A DNA stretch of 5,200 nt, taken from contig DFPL01000331.1 of assembly GCA_002377245.1 (NCBI GenBank), positions 681 to 5,880 on the forward strand. Reading direction: 5' to 3'. This document shows, one piece after another, positions 1-5,200 of this stretch. The notes under the pieces were generated by a model. That model did not search any database, was not told the DNA's origin, and saw nothing but the letters and a program-made list of their open reading frames with translations. The DNA is from Enterobacteriaceae bacterium UBA3516. GTDB lineage: Bacteria > Pseudomonadota > Gammaproteobacteria > Enterobacterales > Enterobacteriaceae. The position numbers were made by a program, and so were the translations under genes. Position 1 is the first letter of the stretch. The number at the start of each line of letters is the position of its first letter.

Positions 1-9
1 CGTATAACG

Positions 10-1254
10 ATGAAAGGCAGAAAGACTCCCCGCCTGGTGATAGCGGCAATAGCAGTAGTGATCATGGTAATCGTCGCTGTCTGGTACGGATTTGGCCGTA
101 GCGCAGACACCTCAGCATCCGCTTCCGCCTCGGGGCAGAATCCTCGCGCAGGCGCACCGACGGGTGGGCGCAAGGGTATGCGCGGCGCCTTGCCTCCCGT
201 GCAGGCCGCAGCCGCCACAAAGGAATCGGTTCCTCGCTATCTTTCTGGCCTGGGCACGGTGACGGCGGCGAATACTGTCACCGTGCGTAGCCGCGTTGAC
301 GGTCAACTGCTGGCGATTCATTTCCAGGAGGGTCAACAGGTGAAAGCTGGCGATCTGCTGGCCGAAATCGATCCCAGCCAGTTCAAGGTCTCACTGGCGC
401 AGGCGCAGGGGCAACTGGCAAAAGATAAAGCCACGCTCGCTAATGCCCGCCGTGACCTGGCCCGCTATCAGCAACTGGTGAAAACAAACCTGGTCTCTCG
501 TCAGGAAATGGACGCCCAACAGGCGTTGGTGAGTGAAACGGAAGGGACGGTGAAAGCAGATGAAGCCGCCGTTGCCAGCGCACAGCTTCAGCTCGACTGG
601 AGTCGCATCACCGCCCCGATTGATGGGCGAGTCGGGCTAAAACAGGTGGATATCGGTAACCAGATTTCCAGCGGCGACACCACCGGGATTGTGGTGCTGA
701 CCCAGACACACCCCATCGATCTGGTCTTCACCCTGCCAGAAAACGACATTGCCACCGTGGTACAGGCGCAAAAAGCAGGGCAACCGCTGAATGTTGAAGC
801 CTGGGATCGCACCAACAAACAGAAGCTCAGTACCGGATCGCTGCTCAGCCTTGATAACCAGATTGATGCCACCACCGGCACCATCAAACTGAAAGCGCGC
901 TTTGCTAACCAGGATGATGCGCTTTTCCCTAACCAGTTCGTCAATGCCCGCATGCTGGTCTCTACTCAGCAGGACGCGGTAGTGATTCCGGCGGCGGCCC
1001 TGCAAATGGGTAACGAAGGCAACTTCGTCTGGGTACTGAATGATAAGGACCAGGTCAGCAAGCACACGGTGACGACCGGCATTCAGGACAGCCAGAAAGT
1101 GGTGATTTCTGCGGGTCTCTCTGCCGGAGATCGCGTGGTTACCGACGGCATCGATCGCCTGACCGAAGGGGCGAAAGTGGAAGTGGTTGACGCTTCAAGT
1201 GCCGATCAGATGCCAGCGAAACGCGAACACCCGGCTAAAGGAGCGCAGTCCTGA
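10..1254 (+). CDS. mdtA: MdtA, periplasmic membrane fusion (adaptor) subunit of the MdtABC RND efflux pump
   Basis: This adaptor links the inner-membrane MdtB/MdtC transporter to a TolC-type outer-membrane channel. The 414-residue length is about that of E. coli MdtA, and long blocks match it as remembered. Residues 9-28 form one hydrophobic anchor after a basic start (MKGRKTPR). The translation contains no cysteine, so it cannot be an AcrA-type lipoprotein. A low-complexity linker covers about 31-59. The first half of the lipoyl-like domain is at about 83-122 (VDGQL, EGQQVKAGDLLAEIDPSQF). A helical hairpin rich in A, Q, K and D covers about 125-192, and the second lipoyl half follows at about 199-220 (ITAPIDGRVGLKQVDIGNQI). 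A beta-barrel domain (HPIDLVFTLPENDI to FPNQFVNARML) and a membrane-proximal domain (AVVIPAAALQMG to EGAKVEVV) complete the fold. The ATG at 10 is chosen because it matches the E. coli start. Only nine bases precede it, with no clear Shine-Dalgarno, so promoter and BaeR control cannot be judged. The gene overlaps mdtB by one base. Confidence 0.97.
   Translation: MKGRKTPRLVIAAIAVVIMVIVAVWYGFGRSADTSASASASGQNPRAGAPTGGRKGMRGALPPVQAAAATKESVPRYLSGLGTVTAANTVTVRSRVDGQLLAIHFQEGQQVKAGDLLAEIDPSQFKVSLAQAQGQLAKDKATLANARRDLARYQQLVKTNLVSRQEMDAQQALVSETEGTVKADEAAVASAQLQLDWSRITAPIDGRVGLKQVDIGNQISSGDTTGIVVLTQTHPIDLVFTLPENDIATVVQAQKAGQPLNVEAWDRTNKQKLSTGSLLSLDNQIDATTGTIKLKARFANQDDALFPNQFVNARMLVSTQQDAVVIPAAALQMGNEGNFVWVLNDKDQVSKHTVTTGIQDSQKVVISAGLSAGDRVVTDGIDRLTEGAKVEVVDASSADQMPAKREHPAKGAQS
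112..132 (+). repeat. Short Ser-Ala repeat tract in the MdtA linker
   Basis: Seven codons alternate Ser and Ala (residues 35-41, SASASAS), written with varied codons (tca gca tcc gct tcc gcc tcg). The tract lies between the inner-membrane anchor and the folded adaptor domains, inside a Gly/Ser/Ala/Arg-rich stretch that is probably disordered. The remembered E. coli MdtA linker has a different sequence here, although the following GMR segment is similar. The codons are mixed, so this is only an imperfect DNA repeat and slippage is a weak explanation. Confidence 0.6.
1236..1243 (+). promoter_or_regulatory. Ribosome binding site for mdtB, inside the end of mdtA
   Basis: The bases TAAAGGAG contain a good AAGGAG Shine-Dalgarno core, ten bases before the ATG at 1254. 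The site sits within the last codons of mdtA, and the mdtA stop shares its final A with the mdtB start (TGATG). This arrangement supports the start at 1254 over the in-frame ATG at 1305, and suggests that mdtB translation is coupled to mdtA termination. Confidence 0.8.
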
Positions 1255-4200
1255 TGCAGTTGCTACCGCCAGGCAGAACCGGCGGGCCATCGCGCCTGTT
1301 TATCATGCGTCCGGTCGCCACCACCCTGATGATGGTGGCGATTTTACTTGCCGGTATCATCGGTTATCGCTTCCTGCCGGTTTCGGCGTTGCCGGAAGTC
1401 GATTACCCGACCATTCAGGTTATTACCCTTTATCCCGGCGCCAGCCCGGATGTGGTCACGTCCGCGATTACCGCACCGCTTGAGCGTCAGTTCGGTCAAA
1501 TGTCGGGCCTGAAACAGATGTCATCGCAAAGCTCCGGCGGTGCATCGGTCGTGACCCTGCAGTTCCAGCTCACCCTGCCGCTGGACGTTGCCGAGCAGGA
1601 AGTGCAGGCGGCTATCAACGCCGCCAACAGCTTGTTACCCTCTGACCTGCCCAATCCGCCGGTCTACAGCAAAGTGAACCCCGCCGATCCACCGATCATG
1701 ACGCTTGCCGTCACCTCCACTGCCCTGCCGATGACGCAGGTTGAGGACATGGTTGAAACGCGGGTGGCACAGAAAATCTCCCAGGTCTCGGGTGTCGGTC
1801 TGGTGACCCTTGCCGGGGGGCAACGCCCTGCCGTCCGCGTTAAGCTCAATGCGCAGGCGATTGCCGCCCTGGGGCTGACCAGCGAAACCATTCGCACCGC
1901 CATCAGTAATGCGAACGTTAACTCCGCCAAAGGGAGTCTCGATGGCCCGACCCGCGCGGTCACGCTTTCCGCCAACGACCAGATGCAATCGGTGGATGAA
2001 TATCGCAAGCTGATTGTCGCTTACCAGAACGGTGCGCCCATCCGCCTGGGCGATGTCGCTACCATCGAGCAAGGCGCTGAAAATAGCTGGCTGGGCGCCT
2101 GGGCGAATCAACAGCAGGCGATTGTGATGAACGTTCAGCGCCAGCCGGGCGCGAACATTATTGATACGGCTGACGGTATCCGCACCCTGCTGCCAACGCT
2201 CACCGAAAGTTTGCCTAAATCGGTAGAGGTAAAAGTACTCTCCGATCGCACGACCAACATCCGCGCCTCGGTGACCGACACCCAGTTTGAACTGATGCTG
2301 GCCATCGCGCTGGTGGTGATGATCATCTACCTGTTCCTGCGCAATATTCCGGCGACCATTATTCCCGGTGTTGCCGTGCCACTGTCGCTTGTCGGCACCT
2401 TCGCTGTGATGGTGTTCCTCGATTTTTCGGTCAACAATCTCACGCTGATGGCACTCACCATCGCCACCGGTTTTGTGGTCGACGATGCCATTGTGGTGAT
2501 CGAAAACATTTCCCGTTATATCGAAAAAGGGGAAAAACCGCTGGCAGCCGCCCTGAAAGGGGCCGGAGAGATCGGCTTTACCATTATTTCACTGACCTTC
2601 TCACTGATTGCGGTGCTGATCCCGCTGCTGTTTATGGGGGATATCGTCGGTCGCTTGTTCCGTGAGTTTGCCGTCACCCTGGCGGTAGCCATACTGATTT
2701 CTGCAGTCGTCTCTCTGACGCTAACGCCGATGATGTGCGCTCGCATGCTGAGCGCGGAGTCGCTGCGCAAGCAGAACCGCTTTTCTCGTGCCTCAGAACA
2801 GTTTATCGATCGGGTAATCGCCGGCTACGGGCGCTTGCTGACCAGAGTACTCAACCACCCGTGGCTGACGCTAAGCGTGGCGCTTGGCACGCTGCTGCTG
2901 TCGGTCATGTTATGGGTCTTCATCCCGAAAGGGTTTTTCCCGGTGCAGGATAACGGCATCATTCAGGGAACCTTACAGGCCCCGCAATCCGCCTCGTTTG
3001 CCAGCATGGCCCAGCGCCAGCAACAGATCGCCGCAATCATTATGAAAGATCCGGCGGTGCAGAGCCTGACGACCTTTGTCGGTGTCGACGGGACTAACCC
3101 GGCACTTAATAGCGCGCGTCTGCAAATCAATCTTAAACCGCTGGCCGATCGCGACGATCGTGTACTCACGGTCATTGAGCGTTTGCAACAGGCCGCCGGA
3201 CGGGTACCTGGGGCGGCGCTCTACCTGCAACCGACCCAGGATTTGACCATCGATACCACCGTCAGCCGCACCCAGTACCAGTTCACGCTACAGGCTACCA
3301 CCCTTGATGCCCTCAGCACCTGGGTGCCGCAACTGACCGAAAAGCTGCAAACCCTGCCGCAGCTTTCCGATGTCAGCAGCGACTGGCAGGACAAAGGGCT
3401 GGCAGCCTATGTCAATGTGGACAGAGACAGCGCCAGTCGGCTTGGCATCAGCATGTCCGACGTGGATAACGCGCTGTATAACGCCTTCGGCCAGCGTCTT
3501 ATCTCCACCATTTATACCCAGGCGAACCAGTACCGCGTGGTGCTGGAGCATGACACCTCGCACACATCCGGCCTGGATGCGCTGGATACCATTCGCCTGA
3601 CCAGCAGCGAGGGCGGCGTGGTGCCACTCAGCGCCATCGCCAAAATCGAGCAACGCTTTACGCCGCTGTCGATTAACCATCTCGATCAGTTCCCATCCAC
3701 CACTATCTCGTTCAACGTGGCCGACGGGTACTCTTTGGGTGAGGCGGTACAGTCGATTCTCGACAGCGAAAAAACGCTGAACCTGCCGACGGATATCACC
3801 ACCCAGTTCCAGGGCAGCACGCTGGCATTCCAGGCCGCATTAGGCAGTACCGTCTGGCTCATTGTTGCCGCGGTGGTGGCGATGTATATCGTGCTGGGCG
3901 TGCTCTACGAGAGCTTTATTCACCCGATCACCATCCTCTCAACCCTGCCGACTGCCGGCGTCGGAGCACTGATGGCGCTGCTGCTGGCAGGCAGCGAACT
4001 GGATGTGATTGCGATTATCGGCATCATTTTGCTGATCGGCATCGTCAAGAAAAACGCCATCATGATGATCGACTTCGCCCTTGCCGCCGAGCGTGAACAG
4101 GGCATGCCCCCACGTGAGGCCATCTATCAGGCCTGTCTGCTGCGTTTTCGCCCGATCCTGATGACCACCCTGGCGGCGCTGCTGGGTGCGTTGCCGCTGA

Positions 4201-4376
4201 TGCTGAGCACCGGGGTCGGCGCCGAACTGCGTCGCCCACTGGGTATCGGGATGGTGGGCGGTCTGCTGGTGAGCCAGGTGTTGACACTCTTTACCACGCC
4301 GGTGATTTACCTGCTCTTTGACCGTCTCGGGCTGTACGTGCGCAGCCGCTTCCCACAGCGTGAAGAGGAGGCGTAG
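1254..4376 (+). CDS. mdtB: MdtB, inner-membrane RND multidrug transporter subunit
   Basis: MdtB is one of two RND subunits of the MdtBC heterotrimer, a proton/drug antiporter. The 1040-residue length equals that of E. coli MdtB and most of the sequence matches it as remembered. Twelve membrane segments can be placed: TM1 about 20-42; TM2-TM6 about 344-497; TM7 about 536-558; TM8-TM12 about 864-1023. Two large periplasmic porter/docking loops lie at about 45-340 and 560-860. The proton-relay residues of the RND family are present: D410-D411 in TM4 (GFVVDDAIVVIEN), K933 in TM10 (IVKKNAIMMIDFA) and R966 in TM11 (RFRPILMTTLAALLGALP). Other RND signatures are LPEVDYP, YPGASPD, APLERQ and KVNPADPPIM. 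About ten cytoplasmic residues precede the region that aligns with the MdtC N terminus. The gene lies one base into mdtA and abuts mdtC. In E. coli MdtB has been reported as the subunit mainly handling proton translocation. The reading frame is intact; the stop is TAG. Confidence 0.98.
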   Translation: MQLLPPGRTGGPSRLFIMRPVATTLMMVAILLAGIIGYRFLPVSALPEVDYPTIQVITLYPGASPDVVTSAITAPLERQFGQMSGLKQMSSQSSGGASVVTLQFQLTLPLDVAEQEVQAAINAANSLLPSDLPNPPVYSKVNPADPPIMTLAVTSTALPMTQVEDMVETRVAQKISQVSGVGLVTLAGGQRPAVRVKLNAQAIAALGLTSETIRTAISNANVNSAKGSLDGPTRAVTLSANDQMQSVDEYRKLIVAYQNGAPIRLGDVATIEQGAENSWLGAWANQQQAIVMNVQRQPGANIIDTADGIRTLLPTLTESLPKSVEVKVLSDRTTNIRASVTDTQFELMLAIALVVMIIYLFLRNIPATIIPGVAVPLSLVGTFAVMVFLDFSVNNLTLMALTIATGFVVDDAIVVIENISRYIEKGEKPLAAALKGAGEIGFTIISLTFSLIAVLIPLLFMGDIVGRLFREFAVTLAVAILISAVVSLTLTPMMCARMLSAESLRKQNRFSRASEQFIDRVIAGYGRLLTRVLNHPWLTLSVALGTLLLSVMLWVFIPKGFFPVQDNGIIQGTLQAPQSASFASMAQRQQQIAAIIMKDPAVQSLTTFVGVDGTNPALNSARLQINLKPLADRDDRVLTVIERLQQAAGRVPGAALYLQPTQDLTIDTTVSRTQYQFTLQATTLDALSTWVPQLTEKLQTLPQLSDVSSDWQDKGLAAYVNVDRDSASRLGISMSDVDNALYNAFGQRLISTIYTQANQYRVVLEHDTSHTSGLDALDTIRLTSSEGGVVPLSAIAKIEQRFTPLSINHLDQFPSTTISFNVADGYSLGEAVQSILDSEKTLNLPTDITTQFQGSTLAFQAALGSTVWLIVAAVVAMYIVLGVLYESFIHPITILSTLPTAGVGALMALLLAGSELDVIAIIGIILLIGIVKKNAIMMIDFALAAEREQGMPPREAIYQACLLRFRPILMTTLAALLGALPLMLSTGVGAELRRPLGIGMVGGLLVSQVLTLFTTPVIYLLFDRLGLYVRSRFPQREEEA
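2469..2507 (+). other. TM4 proton-relay motif of MdtB (Asp-Asp)
   Basis: Codons 406-418 encode GFVVDDAIVVIEN. The two aspartates, D410 and D411 at 2481-2486, correspond to D407/D408 of AcrB, which carry protons in RND pumps. Together with K933 (4050-4052) and R966 they show that this MdtB keeps a complete relay and is predicted to be active. Confidence 0.9.
4365..4371 (+). promoter_or_regulatory. Ribosome binding site for mdtC, inside the end of mdtB
   Basis: The bases GAGGAGG form a near-perfect Shine-Dalgarno, with GGAGG ending five bases before the GTG at 4377. They also encode part of the acidic MdtB C terminus (EEEA). The strength and spacing of this site decide the GTG start of mdtC, since no ATG lies near the conserved N terminus. 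It may offset the weaker GTG initiator. Confidence 0.85.
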
Positions 4377-5200
4377 GTGAAGTTTTTCGCCCTCTTCATT
4401 TACCGCCCGGTCGCGACGATTTTGATTTCACTCGCGATTACCCTGTGCGGCGTGCTGGGCTTTCGTCTGCTGCCGGTCGCCCCGCTGCCGCAGGTGGATT
4501 TCCCGGTGATTATGATCAGCGCCTCTTTACCGGGCGCCTCCCCGGAGACCATGGCGTCCTCCGTTGCCACCCCGCTTGAGCGTTCGCTGGGGCGCATTGC
4601 CGGGGTCAGCGAGATGACCTCATCAAGCTCGCTGGGTAGTACCCGCATCATTCTTGAGTTCAATTTTGACCGCGATATTAACGGGGCCGCGCGCGACGTT
4701 CAGGCCGCACTGAATGCGGCGCAAAGCCTCCTGCCGAGCGGTATGCCGAGCCGCCCGACCTACCGCAAGGCCAACCCGTCAGATGCGCCGATCATGATCC
4801 TGACCCTCACCTCGGATACCTATTCCCAGGGCCAGCTTTATGATTTTGCCTCTACCCAACTGGCGCAGACCATCGCCCAGATTGATGGCGTCGGCGATGT
4901 CGATGTGGGCGGCAGTTCGCTGCCTGCGGTGCGCGTGGGGCTAAACCCGCAGGCGCTATTTAATCAGGGCGTCTCACTTGATGCCGTTCGCACCGCCATC
5001 AGCGAGGCGAATGTGCGTCGTCCGCAGGGTGCCATTGACGATGGCGACCATCGCTGGCAGGTACAAACCAATGATGCCCTGAAAACGGCCGCCGAATATC
5101 AGCCACTGATCATCCATTACCAAAACGGCGCCGCCGTGCGTTTAAGCGATGTCGCCACCGTCACTGATTCTGTGCAGGACGTGCGTAACGCCGGGATGAC
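4377..5200 (+). CDS. mdtC: MdtC, inner-membrane RND multidrug transporter subunit (3' end cut by window)
   Basis: This is the second RND subunit of MdtBC. A GTG start directly follows the mdtB TAG stop and opens a frame without stops to the window end, giving 274 codons plus two bases. The full E. coli protein is about 1025 residues, so roughly a quarter is visible. The translation begins MKFFALFIYRPVATILISLA, nearly identical to E. coli MdtC as remembered. Visible parts are TM1 (about 12-34) and the start of the first periplasmic loop: LPVAPLPQVDFP, LPGASPETMASSVATPLERS, SSSSLGSTRIILEF, and RPTYRKANPSDAPIMILTLT (127-146). The porter region continues through IDGVGDVDVGGSSLPAVRVG and AAVRLSDVATVTDSVQD. 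The proton-relay residues in TM4, TM10 and TM11 lie beyond the window. From E. coli work, MdtC is thought to contribute more to drug binding and MdtB to proton flow. mdtD and baeSR would be expected further downstream. Confidence 0.96.
   Translation, partial: MKFFALFIYRPVATILISLAITLCGVLGFRLLPVAPLPQVDFPVIMISASLPGASPETMASSVATPLERSLGRIAGVSEMTSSSSLGSTRIILEFNFDRDINGAARDVQAALNAAQSLLPSGMPSRPTYRKANPSDAPIMILTLTSDTYSQGQLYDFASTQLAQTIAQIDGVGDVDVGGSSLPAVRVGLNPQALFNQGVSLDAVRTAISEANVRRPQGAIDDGDHRWQVQTNDALKTAAEYQPLIIHYQNGAAVRLSDVATVTDSVQDVRNAGM

Larger units (their letters stand above)
10..5200 (+). other. mdtABC operon (continues beyond right edge)
   Basis: Three genes on one strand with a one-base overlap (mdtA/mdtB) and a zero-base gap (mdtB/mdtC) leave no room for internal terminators, and no promoter was recognised inside. 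They are very likely transcribed as one message from a promoter left of the window. The order adaptor, transporter, transporter without an outer-membrane channel gene fits a pump that borrows TolC. Regulation by BaeR is known for E. coli and is inferred here from orthology only. Confidence 0.93.

Noticed and set aside
1..9. Possible promoter, BaeR box or ribosome binding site before mdtA
   Set aside because: Only nine bases are available and they show no purine-rich Shine-Dalgarno or recognisable operator half-site. No regulatory call can be supported.
588..1065. Two overlapping antisense open frames of 121 and 142 codons opposite mdtA
   Set aside because: They lie wholly inside a well-supported gene, show no recognisable domain, and arise easily from GC-rich third positions on the opposite strand.
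1187..1483. Forward open frame of 98 codons spanning the mdtA/mdtB junction in a different frame
   Set aside because: It covers the C-terminal codons of mdtA and the conserved TM1 region of mdtB. Its translation is not membrane-like and resembles nothing I recognise.
1635..2111. Antisense open frame of 158 codons opposite mdtB, with a second (1664-2008) inside it
   Set aside because: mdtB is conserved at protein level across this stretch. The antisense translation is Arg/Gly-rich with no known motif, typical of a shadow frame.
3288..3680. Antisense open frame of 130 codons, plus a forward frame at 3370-3600
   Set aside because: Both overlap the conserved second periplasmic loop of MdtB, lack family features and have no independent ribosome binding site that I could see.

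Overview
The window is an ordinary Gram-negative chromosomal segment carrying most of the mdtABC operon, which encodes the MdtABC resistance-nodulation-division (RND) multidrug efflux pump. The encoded proteins match, as remembered, the Escherichia coli MdtA, MdtB and MdtC proteins almost throughout, with MdtB having the same length of 1040 residues. The host is therefore very probably a member of the Enterobacteriaceae. The GC-rich codon third positions and scattered substitutions relative to E. coli fit a relative such as Enterobacter, Klebsiella, Citrobacter or a similar genus. The genus cannot be fixed from this window.

Layout, left to right, all on the + strand: nine bases of leader (1-9); complete mdtA (10-1254), the periplasmic membrane fusion (adaptor) subunit; complete mdtB (1254-4376), the first RND transporter subunit; and the first 274 codons of mdtC (4377-5200), the second RND subunit, cut by the window edge. 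There is no intergenic DNA. mdtA and mdtB share one base (TGATG), and the amber stop of mdtB is followed immediately by the GTG start of mdtC. Each downstream ribosome binding site lies inside the end of the gene before it. No RNA gene, mobile element, CRISPR array, attachment site or terminator was seen.

From family knowledge, MdtB and MdtC assemble into a heterotrimer (reported as B2C) in the inner membrane and use the proton-motive force. MdtA bridges it to an outer-membrane TolC channel encoded elsewhere. Known substrates in E. coli include bile salts, novobiocin and some beta-lactams. The operon is induced by the envelope-stress regulator BaeSR, whose genes normally follow mdtD downstream. 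The promoter and BaeR site would lie left of the window and cannot be seen.

I found no undescribed system. The observations worth a second look are details: an in-frame stop/start junction between mdtB and mdtC, the tandem paralogous transporter pair, a variable low-complexity linker in MdtA, and an MdtB switch-loop region unlike that of AcrB.
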